A DNA stretch of 52,277 nt. It comes from an uncultured Clostridia bacterium. Lineage in GTDB: Bacteria; Bacillota; Clostridia; Oscillospirales; Oscillospiraceae. Shown piece by piece: positions 1 to 8,384 of the stretch. Position 1 is the stretch's first letter, and each line of letters opens with the position of its first letter. The stretch lies in assembly GCA_947365965.1 (NCBI GenBank), contig CANAZG010000011.1, positions 1 through 52,277 on the forward strand, read 5' to 3'. The notes beneath the pieces were generated by a model. The model worked only from the letters and a program-made list of their open reading frames with translations. It made no database searches and was not told the DNA's origin. Position numbers and translations under genes: made by a program.

Positions 1-896
1 CCCGCGTCGCTCATGGCCTGACGCACGGGGCCCATGGTGGCCTCCACCAGATGGGCGGTGAGCTCGTTGAACTTGGCCCGGGTGAGGGTCACGTCCAGGT
101 GCTTGGGGCCGGTGGCGTCGGCGGTGATATAGGGCAGGTTCACGTTGGAGGTGGTGACGCCGCTGAGCTCGATCTTGGCCTTCTCCGCGGCCTCCTTCAG
201 CCGCTGCATGGCCACCTTGTCGCCGGTGAGGTCGATGCCCTCGGTCTTCTTGAACTCGCCGGCCAGATACTTCATCACGCACTCGTCGAAGTCGTCGCCG
301 CCCAGGCGGTTGTTGCCGGCGGTGGCCAGGACCTCGATGACGCCGTCGTCAATGTCCAGGATGGACACGTCGAAGGTGCCGCCGCCCAGGTCGTAAACCA
401 TAATCTTCTGGGCCTCCTCCTTGTCCAGGCCGTAGGCCAGGGCAGCGGCGGTGGGCTCGTTGACAATGCGCTTGACCTCCAGGCCGGCGATCTTGCCGGC
501 GTCCTTGGTGGCCTGACGCTGGGAGTCGGTGAAGTAGGCGGGGACGGTGATGACCGCCTCGGTGACGGTCTGGCCCAGATAGGCCTCCGCGTCGGCCTTC
601 AGCTTCTGGAGGATCATGGCGGAGATCTCCTGGGGGGTGTAGTTCTTGCTGTCAATGGCCACCCGGTGGTCAGAGCCCATCTCCCGCTTGATGGAGGCGA
701 TGGTGCGGTCCGGGTTGGTGATGGCCTGACGCTTGGCCACCTGACCCACCATGCGCTCGCCGGTCTTGGAGAAGGCCACCACCGACGGGGTGGTGCGGTT
801 GCCCTCGGCGTTGGCGATGACCACGCTCTCGCCGCCCTCCATGACGGCCACGCAGGAATTGGTTGTACCCAAATCAATACCGATAACTTTAGACAT
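1..896 (-). CDS. dnaK: Hsp70 chaperone DnaK, partial (N-terminal ~298 residues)
   Basis: ATP-dependent cytosolic Hsp70 chaperone that folds and protects proteins together with GrpE and DnaJ. Read leftward from an ATG at 894-896, the protein opens [18 protein letters not shown], the phosphate-1 loop of the actin-like ATPase domain. It continues with [14 protein letters not shown] and the phosphate-2 motif [13 protein letters not shown] strong ribosome site (AGGAGG) lies about ten bases upstream. Only the nucleotide-binding domain is inside the window; the substrate domain and probably dnaJ lie beyond base 1. It is the third gene of the hrcA-grpE-dnaK operon, 74 bases after grpE, and should be repressed through the CIRCE site. 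Identification is secure. Confidence 0.97.
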   Translation of the reverse strand, partial: MSKVIGIDLGTTNSCVAVMEGGESVVIANAEGNRTTPSVVAFSKTGERMVGQVAKRQAITNPDRTIASIKREMGSDHRVAIDSKNYTPQEISAMILQKLKADAEAYLGQTVTEAVITVPAYFTDSQRQATKDAGKIAGLEVKRIVNEPTAAALAYGLDKEEAQKIMVYDLGGGTFDVSILDIDDGVIEVLATAGNNRLGGDDFDECVMKYLAGEFKKTEGIDLTGDKVAMQRLKEAAEKAKIELSGVTTSNVNLPYITADATGPKHLDVTLTRAKFNELTAHLVEATMGPVRQAMSDA

Positions 897-970
897 GCTG
901 TTGTCCTCCTACTATAGAAAAAATTTTTTTAACAGAATAAAATAGCGGTCTGTCCCCGGCTGGGGCCATC

Positions 971-1543
971 CTAGTTGGCCACCTGCACGGCGGCGAAGCG
1001 GATCACCTTCTCGCCCAGGAGGAAGCCCTTCTGGAAGACCTGGCTCACCACACCCTCCCCCAGCTCCTCGCTGTCCACGTGCATCACCGCGCTGTGGCGG
1101 GCGGGGTCAAAGCTCTGGCCGGCGGGGTCCTCAATGGTCACGCCCATCTTCTCCAGAACGGAGATCAGCTGCTGGAAGATCATCTCCATGCCCTTCTTGT
1201 GGGGATTGTCCTCGTCCCCGGGCTGGGCTACGGCCCGCTCCAGGTTGTCATACACCTCCAGGAACTTGGCGATGGTGTCCACCTTGGCGTCCTGGTAGGT
1301 GCTCTCCTTTTCCTTGGTGGTGCGCTTGCGGTAGTTGTCGTACTCCGCAGCCAGACGCAGGTGTTGGTCGTTGAGGGCGGAGAGCTGTCCGGCCAGGGCC
1401 TCCAGCTTCTCCATCTCCTCCCGGGAGAGGGTGAAGGTCTCGGCGGAGGTCTCCTCGCACGCCTCCGCCGCCTCGGCGGGCTGCTCCTGGATCTCCTGCT
1501 CCTCCATGGGCTCCATGGGGGCGCTGTTCTCTTTCTTACTCAC
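971..1543 (-). CDS. grpE: Nucleotide exchange factor GrpE
   Basis: GrpE releases ADP from DnaK in the Hsp70 cycle. The 190-residue protein has an acidic, low-complexity N-terminal tail (about residues 1-45). A long helical coiled region follows, and then the conserved GrpE core with YDNYRKRTTKEKE, KFLEVYDNLERA and a C-terminal beta region ending VIRFAAVQVAN. The length is normal for the family. The start is GTG at 1541-1543, and its GTGA overlaps the hrcA stop by four bases, implying translational coupling. The ribosome site AAGGAGGA lies inside the end of hrcA. It is the second gene of the heat-shock operon. Confidence 0.96.
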   Translation of the reverse strand: MSKKENSAPMEPMEEQEIQEQPAEAAEACEETSAETFTLSREEMEKLEALAGQLSALNDQHLRLAAEYDNYRKRTTKEKESTYQDAKVDTIAKFLEVYDNLERAVAQPGDEDNPHKKGMEMIFQQLISVLEKMGVTIEDPAGQSFDPARHSAVMHVDSEELGEGVVSQVFQKGFLLGEKVIRFAAVQVAN

Positions 1544-2592
1544 GATTGCTCGTCCTCCTTCGGGGGCAACTGATTATTTTTTCCAAACATCTTTGTCAGG
1601 CTCTCGGCGAAATAGCTCAGCCGGGCCGCCACGGCGGCGTAGTCCATCCGGGTGGGCCCCACCACGCCGATGAGCCCCCGCATGTTCTCTCCGATGTCGT
1701 AGCTGGCCACCACCACGCTGGCGTCCTTGAGGGCCTCGTTGACGTTCTCCGGCCCGATGAGGATCTGCATGGGGGTGTTCTCGTCCAGCACCGGCAGGCT
1801 GTCCTTCCGGTCCGTCAGCAGGCTCATCAGCTCGTTGGCCCGGCTGAGATCCTGGAACTCCGGCTGCCGGAGCAGCTGGGTCTGGCCGGTGGTATACACC
1901 TGGTTCTGGGCGCTGCGGTCGACGACCGCTGTGGCGTACTCGATGGTCAGGGACAGGGGCAGAAACAGCTCCGCCGGCAGCTGGCTGGTCAGGCCCATCA
2001 GCCTGCCCCCCAGCTCCTCCGGCCCCACGCCGGTGAAGTGGGTGTTGAGCAGGTTGGCCAGAGAGGGCAGCTGGTCCGCCGGAAGGGGGACCTGGGTGTG
2101 GAGCAGCTGGCTCTTCACCCGGCTGTCGTCGGTCATCACCACGGCGATGAAGCTGGAGCTGTCCACGCTCAGCAGATCGTAGCGCCGCACGGTGACCCGC
2201 TCCTTGCCCGCCGCCACCGCGTAGGCGGGGTAGCTGACAATGGAGGCCGCCGCCTGCCCGGCCTGGGCGATGATGGCGTCCAGCTCCCGCATCTGCCCGC
2301 CCAGGGCCTCGTTGATCTGGGCCGCCTCCTGATCCGAGACGCTGCGCCGCTCCATCAGCTCGTTGACGTACAGCCGGTACCCCTTGGGGGACGGCACCCG
2401 GCCGGCCGAGGTGTGGGGCTGCTCCAGATAGCCCAGCTCCACCAGGTCCGCCAGCTCGTTGCGGATGGTGGCGGAGCTGAGGCGGCCGCCCATGGCCTGG
2501 GCGATGAACTTTGAGCCCACCGGCTCAGCGGAGCCGATGTACTGCTCCGTGACCACCTTCAGTATTTCCTTTTTCCGGGCGGTCAATTCCAT
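1540..2592 (-). CDS. hrcA: Heat-inducible transcription repressor HrcA
   Basis: HrcA represses class I heat-shock operons by binding CIRCE, with activity tuned by GroEL. The 350-residue product begins with the winged-helix domain: MELTARKKEILKVVTEQYI, then SATIRNELADLVELGYLEQPHTSAGRVPSPKGYR. It continues into the GAF-like dimerisation/effector domain, and the GVVGPTRMDYA motif near the C-terminus is typical. It is the first gene of the operon, and a perfect CIRCE lies 14 bases upstream of its ATG, so it should repress itself together with grpE and dnaK. Length and motifs fit the family well. Confidence 0.97.
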   Translation of the reverse strand: MELTARKKEILKVVTEQYIGSAEPVGSKFIAQAMGGRLSSATIRNELADLVELGYLEQPHTSAGRVPSPKGYRLYVNELMERRSVSDQEAAQINEALGGQMRELDAIIAQAGQAAASIVSYPAYAVAAGKERVTVRRYDLLSVDSSSFIAVVMTDDSRVKSQLLHTQVPLPADQLPSLANLLNTHFTGVGPEELGGRLMGLTSQLPAELFLPLSLTIEYATAVVDRSAQNQVYTTGQTQLLRQPEFQDLSRANELMSLLTDRKDSLPVLDENTPMQILIGPENVNEALKDASVVVASYDIGENMRGLIGVVGPTRMDYAAVAARLSYFAESLTKMFGKNNQLPPKEDEQS

Positions 2593-2605
2593 GGTTTGGT
2601 CTCCT

Positions 2606-2632
2606 TTAGCACTCCTATCCCCTGAGTGCTAA
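2606..2632. promoter_or_regulatory. CIRCE operator (HrcA binding site)
   Basis: Perfect inverted repeat TTAGCACTC, nine bases, GAGTGCTAA, matching the CIRCE consensus exactly. It lies between the hrcA -10 element (2637-2642) and the hrcA start codon, where bound HrcA would block transcription of the operon. Confidence 0.97.
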
Positions 2633-2636
2633 AGGC

Positions 2637-2665
2637 AGTTTAACACCAAAGCCCCGCGCTGTCAA
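2637..2665 (-). promoter_or_regulatory. Sigma-A promoter of hrcA-grpE-dnaK
   Basis: On the minus strand, -35 TTGACA (2660-2665), a 17-base spacer and -10 TAAACT (2637-2642). The transcript would begin in or next to the CIRCE element. Confidence 0.8.
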
Positions 2666-2758
2666 TACGGTTTTTCCCACGCAATTTGAACAATTTGTAA
2701 ATTCCCCCTTCCGCCGGAAAGGGCGCTGGGAAAATTTGCAAAAAAACGCCTATGGGCC

Positions 2759-2787
2759 GTGACAACCGGGGCCGGCTGTGGTACACT
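2759..2787 (+). promoter_or_regulatory. Probable promoter of the nnrD-gerS-alr group
   Basis: GTGACA (2759-2764), a 17-base spacer and TACACT (2782-2787), about 30 bases before nnrD. The match is moderate. It is back to back with the hrcA promoter. Confidence 0.5.
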
Positions 2788-2818
2788 ATAACCAAAAAAC
2801 AGGGGGGAGGCGGCGGCC

Positions 2819-3667
2819 ATGGAGGAGATCACCGCCGCCCTTGTGAGAAGCCTGCTGCCCCGGCGGCGGCAGGACGGCCACAAGGGCAGTTTTGGGAGGG
2901 TGTACGTCTACGGCGGGTCCGTGGGCTATACCGGCGCGCCGGTCTTCGCCGGGGAGGCGGCGGTGCGCACAGGCAGCGGGCTGGTGTTTGTGGGCGTGCC
3001 AGAGGAGGCCTACCCCGTGGCAGCGGCCCGGTGCGTCTGCGCCATGGCCCACCCGGCTCCGGCGGACTGCGAAGCTCTTCTGGAGCGGGTCCGGGGCTGC
3101 GGCGCGGTCCTCATCGGCCCCGGCCTGGGCCGCAGCCTGGAGACGGATCAGGCTGTCCGCCGCCTGCTGGAGGACTGCCGGGCGCCGGTAGTCCTGGACG
3201 CGGACGGCATAAACGCCATTTCTCAGCATATAGATGTGCTGGATAGGCGGCAGGGCAGGCCGGAAGGGGGGGAGACGGTGCTGACGCCCCACGAGGGGGA
3301 GTTTCTCCGCCTGGGCGGGGATCTGTCCCTGGGCCGGGAGCGGGGGGCGGCGGACTTCGCCCGCCGCCACGGGTGCGTACTGGTGCTCAAGGGGCCCGGG
3401 ACCCTGGTGGCCGGGCCGGAGGGGCGGCTTCTGCGCAATCCCACCGGCAACTGCGGCATGGCCAAGGGGGGCAGCGGCGACGTGCTGGCGGGGATGGTCC
3501 TCTCCCTTCTGGGCCAGGGTGCGCCGGCTCTGGAGGCGGCCGCGTGCGCGGTGTGGCTCCACGGCCGGGCCGGGGATCTGTGCGCGGAGGAGCTCTCAGA
3601 GTACGCCATGACGCCCATGGACCTGATCGGCCGCCTGCCGGCTGTATTCAAGGAGCTTGGATTTTAA
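2819..3667 (+). CDS. nnrD: ADP-dependent (S)-NAD(P)H-hydrate dehydratase
   Basis: Repairs hydrated NADH/NADPH by ADP-dependent dehydration. The 282-residue protein is the stand-alone C-terminal YjeF (ribokinase-fold) domain. It shows GSFGRVYVYGGSVGYTGAP near the N-terminus, LTPHEGEFLRL in the middle and the family signature NPTGNCGMAKGGSGDVLAGM near residue 210. The epimerase (YjeF N-terminal) domain is absent, so the S-form specificity relies on a partner elsewhere or on spontaneous epimerisation. The start ATG has the ribosome site GGGGGAGG just upstream. Eighteen bases separate it from the GerS-like gene, and alr follows; the nnr-lipoprotein-alr order is common in Clostridia, often after acpS, which is not present here. 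Confidence 0.93.
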   Translation: MEEITAALVRSLLPRRRQDGHKGSFGRVYVYGGSVGYTGAPVFAGEAAVRTGSGLVFVGVPEEAYPVAAARCVCAMAHPAPADCEALLERVRGCGAVLIGPGLGRSLETDQAVRRLLEDCRAPVVLDADGINAISQHIDVLDRRQGRPEGGETVLTPHEGEFLRLGGDLSLGRERGAADFARRHGCVLVLKGPGTLVAGPEGRLLRNPTGNCGMAKGGSGDVLAGMVLSLLGQGAPALEAAACAVWLHGRAGDLCAEELSEYAMTPMDLIGRLPAVFKELGF

Positions 3668-3685
3668 GATCAAGGAGGAAGGACT

Positions 3686-4372
3686 GTGCGAAAAGCCCTG
3701 CTTTTTGCACCAATGCTGATGCTCCTGCTCACCGCTTGCGGCGGGGAGGAGAAGGACCCGGCGGCTGAGCTCCAGGCCCAGTACGCCGATCTGGCCGGAG
3801 CGGTTATGGAGGCGGAGGTAAGCTGCCACTACGCGGACGAGGACCGCACCTACACCCTGCTGTGCGACTACGCGCCGGAGAGGAGTACGGTGACCGTGCT
3901 CTCCCCGGCCAATCTGGCGGGCATCTCCGCCACGGTGGAGAACGGGACCCTGACCCTCAGCTACGAGGACATCTCCCTGGACGCGGGGGGCTACTCCGCA
4001 GCCGCCATCTCCCCGGTGGCGGCCCTGCCCAAGCTGATGGAGGCCGCCGCTGCCGGGTATGTGACAGAGAAGAGCGAGGAGACGGTGGGGGAGCGGCCCT
4101 GCCTGCGCCTGGCCTGCGATCTGCCCGACGACGAGGGGAGCGTGTACACCACCTGGTTTGATCAGGAGACCCTGCTGCCCCTGCGCAGCGAGATCTCCGC
4201 AGAGGGCGCGGTGGTCTTCGAGGTGGCCTGGACCCGGTTCGAGGTGACAGGCGGCGGCGCGCCGGCGGCCCCGGCTGTCCCGGCGGAGCCTGGAGCGCCC
4301 CAGGAGGAGAGCGGAGAGGCCGACTGGACGGCGGCGGACGAGGCTGCGGCCTACGCCTCCGCGGAGGAGTAA
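3686..4372 (+). CDS. GerS-like lipoprotein (LolA-type fold)
   Basis: The 228-residue precursor starts at GTG 3686 (ribosome site AAGGAGGAAGG). Its signal peptide ends in the lipobox LLTAC, so the mature protein would be lipid-anchored at Cys18 on the outer face of the membrane. The body is rich in beta strand and resembles the outer-membrane-lipoprotein-carrier fold. The C-terminus is a low-complexity Ala/Pro/Glu tail. In Clostridioides difficile the lipoprotein GerS is encoded directly upstream of the alanine racemase alr2 and is needed for cortex modification and spore germination. The same neighbourhood here (alr follows) makes a GerS-related role likely. Homology is inferred from gene order, lipobox and fold pattern, so the function is tentative. 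Confidence 0.7.
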   Translation: MRKALLFAPMLMLLLTACGGEEKDPAAELQAQYADLAGAVMEAEVSCHYADEDRTYTLLCDYAPERSTVTVLSPANLAGISATVENGTLTLSYEDISLDAGGYSAAAISPVAALPKLMEAAAAGYVTEKSEETVGERPCLRLACDLPDDEGSVYTTWFDQETLLPLRSEISAEGAVVFEVAWTRFEVTGGGAPAAPAVPAEPGAPQEESGEADWTAADEAAAYASAEE

Positions 4373-4449
4373 GAATCTGTATTCATGCCGGGGACGCCGG
4401 ATGGGCGGCAAAAGAGCCGCCGGCGTCCCTCGGGTGTGAATACAGGCTC
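4373..4449. repeat. Repeat family A, short copy (77 bp, palindromic, MITE-like)
   Basis: Directly after the lipoprotein stop. The ends are inverted copies of CTGTATTCA (4377-4385) and TGAATACAG (4437-4445). Inside is a GC-rich stem of GACGCCGG and GCGGC against GCCGC and CGGCGTC. Both ends and the CGCCGGATGG stretch match the 220-bp copy at 5797-6016. In the transcript it would fold into a strong hairpin between gerS and alr. Confidence 0.75.
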
Positions 4450-4508
4450 CAAGCGCCGGACGGCGCTGATACATAGGGATTTAACAAAAGAAAAGGGGGA
4501 GCGCGAGC

Positions 4509-5675
4509 ATGGAAAGTACACTGAAACGGACCTGGGCGGAGATTGATCTGGACGCGCTGGGCCACAACTACCGGGCGCTGCGGGCCCAGATGGGGCCTGA
4601 CGCCCGGTTCCTGGGGGTGGTGAAGGCGGACTCCTACGGCCACGGGGCGGTCCACATCTCCCGGGAGCTGGAGGCGCTGGGGGCGTCCTATGTGGCCGTC
4701 TCCAGCATCGACGAGGCCCAGGAGCTGCGCCGGGGAGGCGTGGGCCTGCCCATCCTCCAGCTGGGCCTCACCCCGGCGGACCAGACCGGGGCCGTGATGG
4801 AAAGCGGCGTGACCCAGGCGGTGTGGAGCGAGGCGGCGGCGGAGGCGTTTTCCTGGGCGGCGGTGGCGGCCCACGGCCGGATGAAGACCCACATCAAGCT
4901 GGACACGGGCATGTCCCGGCTGGGCTTCCAGTGCGACGAGGCCCACTTTGACCAGTCCCTGGAGGAGATCTGCCGGGTGTGCGCCCTGCCGGGTCTGGAG
5001 GTGGAGGGGGTGTTCACCCACTTCTCTGTGGCCGACGAGGAGCAGGAGAGCAGCCGGGATTACACCCTGCTCCAGCACCGGCGGTTCGAGGCCATGCTCT
5101 CCCGGCTGGCGGAGCGGGGCGTCCGCTTCTCCATCTGCCACTGCGCCAACAGCGGGGCCACAGTCAGCTATCCTCAGTTTGCCCACGATATGTTCCGCCC
5201 GGGCATCGTCACCTACGGCATCGGGGATCAGGCGGAGGCACTGGGCCTGCGGCCGGTGATGAGCCTGAAAACGGTCATCGGCGCGGTGAAGGACTTTGTG
5301 CCCGACACCACCATCAGCTACGGCCGCACCTTCCGCACCGGCCGGCCCAGCCGGGTGGGGGTGCTGCCCATCGGCTACGCCGACGGTCTCCACCGGGTCC
5401 TGTCCAACCGCTGGCGGGTGTGGACGGAGCTGGGCACGGCCCCCATCCTAGGGCGGATCTGCATGGACATGTGCATGGTTGATCTCACGGACCTGCCGGG
5501 CGTGGGGGAGGGGGACGTGGTGGAGGTTTACGGGCCCCACAACTCCGTCAACGACGCGGCCCGTCTGGCGGGAACCATCTCCTACGAGCTGACGTGCGCG
5601 GTGAGCAAGCGGGTACCCCGGATCTACATGAAAAACGGCCAGGAGGTGGCCCGGGAGCTGCTGCTGCGGGAGTAG
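4509..5675 (+). CDS. alr: Alanine racemase
   Basis: PLP enzyme interconverting L- and D-alanine for peptidoglycan synthesis; in spore formers it may also act on alanine germinants. The 388-residue protein has the PLP-binding lysine in VVKADSYGHG (Lys39). It also has HIKLDTGMSRLGF and the second catalytic base in ISYGRTF (Tyr271). Further conserved segments are CANSGAT and GRICMDMCMVDL. The start has the ribosome site AGGGGGAG seven to ten bases upstream. It lies downstream of the GerS-like gene, separated only by the repeat A hairpin, so transcription may be shared or attenuated. Confidence 0.97.
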   Translation: MESTLKRTWAEIDLDALGHNYRALRAQMGPDARFLGVVKADSYGHGAVHISRELEALGASYVAVSSIDEAQELRRGGVGLPILQLGLTPADQTGAVMESGVTQAVWSEAAAEAFSWAAVAAHGRMKTHIKLDTGMSRLGFQCDEAHFDQSLEEICRVCALPGLEVEGVFTHFSVADEEQESSRDYTLLQHRRFEAMLSRLAERGVRFSICHCANSGATVSYPQFAHDMFRPGIVTYGIGDQAEALGLRPVMSLKTVIGAVKDFVPDTTISYGRTFRTGRPSRVGVLPIGYADGLHRVLSNRWRVWTELGTAPILGRICMDMCMVDLTDLPGVGEGDVVEVYGPHNSVNDAARLAGTISYELTCAVSKRVPRIYMKNGQEVARELLLRE

Positions 5676-5796
5676 GCCGTGGGCCGGCTGGCGATATGTT
5701 TTCACCGAAAGAAGCGAACAGATTTATAATGAAATTCTTTTGTCTCTCGGTTTTACTCAGGCTGCTGCTTTCTGCATTCAAGACCTCACCCCTTTA

Positions 5797-6016
5797 GAAC
5801 CTGTATTCACAACCGGGGGATGCCGGATGGACGAGGATTTTTCTCGTCAGACAAGGAGATTTTTCGCAGCAATCCATATCGTGCAATGACCCCATCGGGG
5901 TGTCATGCACGATGATTCTGCACAGGCGCTCGATGCGCCTGTTGCAGAATCCATCGACGCAGTATGGCGGGAAAAAGATCGGCCAGACGGTGTGCAACGG
6001 TTGTGAATACAGGTTC
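5797..6016. repeat. Repeat family A, long copy (220 bp, MITE-like)
   Basis: Terminal inverted repeats GAACCTGTATTCACAACCG (5797-5815) and CGGTTGTGAATACAGGTTC (5998-6016) are perfect over 19 bases. TTA occurs just outside both ends (5794-5796 and 6017-6019), a candidate 3-bp target duplication. Two internal hairpins are visible: CGTGCA...TGCACG around 5880-5912 and ATTCTGCA...TTGCAGAAT around 5914-5950. There is no coding capacity. The right end touches the stop codon of the MATE gene. It fills most of the 341-base gap between alr and that gene. Confidence 0.8.
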
Positions 6017-7351
6017 TTAGTATTGATACCGTTTCCGATACCTCACAAACATAAACGCGGACAGGGTCAGGGCCATTAGTTCCGCTGCCGGGGTCGCCAG
6101 CCAGATGCCGTTTACCCCCAAAATTGCGGGTAGGATCAGCATGGTAATCAGCATGAACACAAAGGAACGGGAGAAGGCGAGGATTGCGGAGACAATGCCA
6201 TTGGACAATGCGGTGAACATCCCGCTGGCAAAGATATTAAATCCGATAAAGAACAACGCCAGGGTGCAGATTCGATTTCCGGTGACTGCCAGACCATAGA
6301 CCGGGTTGTCTGGTCTGGCAAAAATGGACACCAGGGGTTTGGTCGCGGCAAAGGACGCCGCCACAGTCACAAGAGAAATGACACCAATGACTTTCAGACT
6401 GGTGGAAACCAGCTTTTTCAGCTTTTCGTGATTCTTCTCGCCATAGTAGTAACTGAGCATGGGAGCGACACCATAGGAATACCCCGTATAGAGGGAGCTT
6501 GCAAACATCAGGACATACATAATGATGGTCACGGCGGCAACGCCATCTTCTCCGACATAATGGAGCATCGTCCAGTTGAACATCATCGTGATGATACCTG
6601 TGACAAGTGCCGTCGCCATTTCAGAGCATCCGTTCGTTGCCGCATTTGCGAGAACCTTGAAACGGAAGGCAGGTTTTGTGAAGTGCAGAAGGCTCTTTTT
6701 GTTGCGGAACACAAACAGACCGACAACGGCGGTCACGGAGTAGCCCAGGCCCGTAGCAATGGCCGCACCGCTGATCCCCATATCCAAAAGGCCGATAAAT
6801 ACATAGTCAAGCACAATGTTTAACACACCGCCTGACACGGAACAGACCAAAGATAAGGCTGCCTTTTCAGAAGCAATCATATAGAGGGTGAAATTGTTCA
6901 TCAGCAGGATCGGGATCGTAAAGACAAGATAGCGGCTGAGGTAGGAAGTACAGTAGTTGGCGACATCCGGGGACAACCCCATGCTCCCGAAGATGGTTTC
7001 CATTAGGGAATAACCCAGCAGGGTCATAACCAGGCCAACCACTACATTCACCAAAATCAGGAACGTAAAATCTTCCTTGGCCTCCTGGTGCTTTTGTTCT
7101 CCCATCTTTTTCATGATGACCGCGCTCCCGCCGGTTGCCAGCATGGTAGAGATAGCTGTCACCACCTGGATCACTGGGGCTGTCAGATTGATGGCGGACA
7201 GTGCGCTCGTACCAATCAGATTTGATACGAACAGACCGTCAACCATGGTGTAAAAGGACATAAAGACAGACATTGCGATGGTAGGGACTGCAAATTTGAG
7301 AATATTCCTCAATGTGACTGGCTTGTCATAAGCATTTTTGTTTTCCATCAT
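6017..7351 (-). CDS. MATE family multidrug efflux transporter
   Basis: Cation-coupled exporter of the MATE/MOP superfamily, 444 residues with about 12 membrane helices. It starts MMENKNAYDKPVTLRNILKFAVPTIAMSVF and shows the two-fold repeat typical of MatE domains, with PAAELMAL near the C-terminus. Ribosome site AAGGAG. It is divergent from a MerR regulator at 7437, and a MerR-type promoter lies in between, so that regulator probably controls it. The gene and its regulator are visibly more AT-rich than flanking genes, suggesting a transferred cassette. The substrate cannot be read from sequence. Confidence 0.92.
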   Translation of the reverse strand: MMENKNAYDKPVTLRNILKFAVPTIAMSVFMSFYTMVDGLFVSNLIGTSALSAINLTAPVIQVVTAISTMLATGGSAVIMKKMGEQKHQEAKEDFTFLILVNVVVGLVMTLLGYSLMETIFGSMGLSPDVANYCTSYLSRYLVFTIPILLMNNFTLYMIASEKAALSLVCSVSGGVLNIVLDYVFIGLLDMGISGAAIATGLGYSVTAVVGLFVFRNKKSLLHFTKPAFRFKVLANAATNGCSEMATALVTGIITMMFNWTMLHYVGEDGVAAVTIIMYVLMFASSLYTGYSYGVAPMLSYYYGEKNHEKLKKLVSTSLKVIGVISLVTVAASFAATKPLVSIFARPDNPVYGLAVTGNRICTLALFFIGFNIFASGMFTALSNGIVSAILAFSRSFVFMLITMLILPAILGVNGIWLATPAAELMALTLSAFMFVRYRKRYQY

Positions 7352-7390
7352 GATTCTCCTTTTTCCTTGTTTTTCTCCGGTATGTGTGCT

Positions 7391-7421
7391 ATCATAATCC
7401 GTACAGTAACTGTACAGTCAA
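7391..7421 (-). promoter_or_regulatory. MerR-type promoter and operator of the MATE gene
   Basis: Minus strand: -35 TTGACT (7416-7421), a 19-base spacer and -10 TATGAT (7391-7396). The dyad GTACAGTAACTGTAC (7401-7415) fills the spacer. A 19-bp spacer with a central dyad is the hallmark of promoters activated by MerR-family DNA distortion. Confidence 0.85.
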
Positions 7422-7436
7422 GGGGCATTTTGAAAA

Positions 7437-8261
7437 ATGGAGAAAAAAAGCAAGCTGCTCACAATCGGTCAATTTGCGGCTCTGCATGGAATCAATAAGA
7501 AAACGCTGATGTGGTACGATGAAATCGGCCTTTTTCATCCATCGTTTATCCATCCCGAAAATGGATACAGATATTATAGCTACTATCAGAGTGCCATTCT
7601 GGAAACGATTCTGCTGCTGCGGGAGTTAGATGTACCGATTGAAGAAATCCAGGTATTTATGAAAAACCGTTCCGCCGCCAGCATGAAGGAACTTTTGCAG
7701 GAGAAAATTGATGATTTAGACCGCAACATGGCACATCTGAGAGCGATTCGGAAAACGCTGTCGTACCATCGCCAGAATATGCAGACATTATTGACGATGG
7801 ACTTATCGGAAATCAGCATTGTGCAGAAGAAGGAGCGCAGTTTAGTTACCGTAGACATCAATCAGGACACTGCGTTTGATAAGCAGGTGGAGATGATTAC
7901 CGCTGAAACAAAAAAGTATCAGTTGCGCCGTCTGCATGATGCCTCCTATGGGATGATGATCGCAGTAGATAGTCTGCGAAAAGGGGACTTTGAGGAGTAT
8001 TCCAAACTTTTTATTGAAATTCCGTTCCACATAAAGAAAGATGGATTGCACATACAACCTGCCGGGGATTATGTACGGGCATTTTATAGGGATGCAGCAG
8101 AAAGCCCGGTGCTGTGCTACCAACGGATATTTGATTATGTCGAAGAACATGGCCTTGTGCTATCAGGGTTCTCTTATGAAGTCATTATCAATGAAAATGT
8201 AATCGACCGGGTAGAGGATGCCCTCGTACAGATTGAGATACCTGTAAGATCAAAAAAATAA
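7437..8261 (+). CDS. MerR family transcriptional regulator with effector-binding domain
   Basis: The 274-residue activator has an N-terminal MerR winged helix (IGQFAALHGINKKTLMWYDEIGL, then ENGYRYYSYYQ). A dimerisation helix spans about residues 75-120. The C-terminal region (about 130-270) resembles the GyrI/BmrR-like drug-binding fold. The length is like BmrR rather than short MerR metal sensors. It is divergent from the MATE exporter, whose promoter holds a 19-bp spacer dyad, so the likely role is drug-responsive activation of that exporter. Codon use is AT-rich like the MATE gene. Confidence 0.9.
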   Translation: MEKKSKLLTIGQFAALHGINKKTLMWYDEIGLFHPSFIHPENGYRYYSYYQSAILETILLLRELDVPIEEIQVFMKNRSAASMKELLQEKIDDLDRNMAHLRAIRKTLSYHRQNMQTLLTMDLSEISIVQKKERSLVTVDINQDTAFDKQVEMITAETKKYQLRRLHDASYGMMIAVDSLRKGDFEEYSKLFIEIPFHIKKDGLHIQPAGDYVRAFYRDAAESPVLCYQRIFDYVEEHGLVLSGFSYEVIINENVIDRVEDALVQIEIPVRSKK

Positions 8262-8276
8262 TTTCCTGCGGACAGT

Positions 8277-8316
8277 AAGAGGCTGCCACACAAACGAGTG
8301 ACAGCCTCTTGTTGTT
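8277..8316 (+). terminator. Rho-independent terminator after merR
   Basis: Stem AAGAGGCTGCCAC / GTGACAGCCTCTT around a short loop, followed by TTGTTGTT. It separates merR from the yjdF leader. Confidence 0.75.
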
Positions 8317-8384
8317 AACATATATTTTCAGAAATTTTATAAAATAAAGCTGTGTATCTGGCCGAAGGGCTTGATATATAAACG

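Noticed and set aside
51-917. Long open frame antisense to dnaK
   Set aside because: It is the codon-bias shadow of dnaK in GC-rich DNA (Gly/Val/Leu/His-rich), with no ribosome site; the dnaK frame on the other strand is unmistakable.
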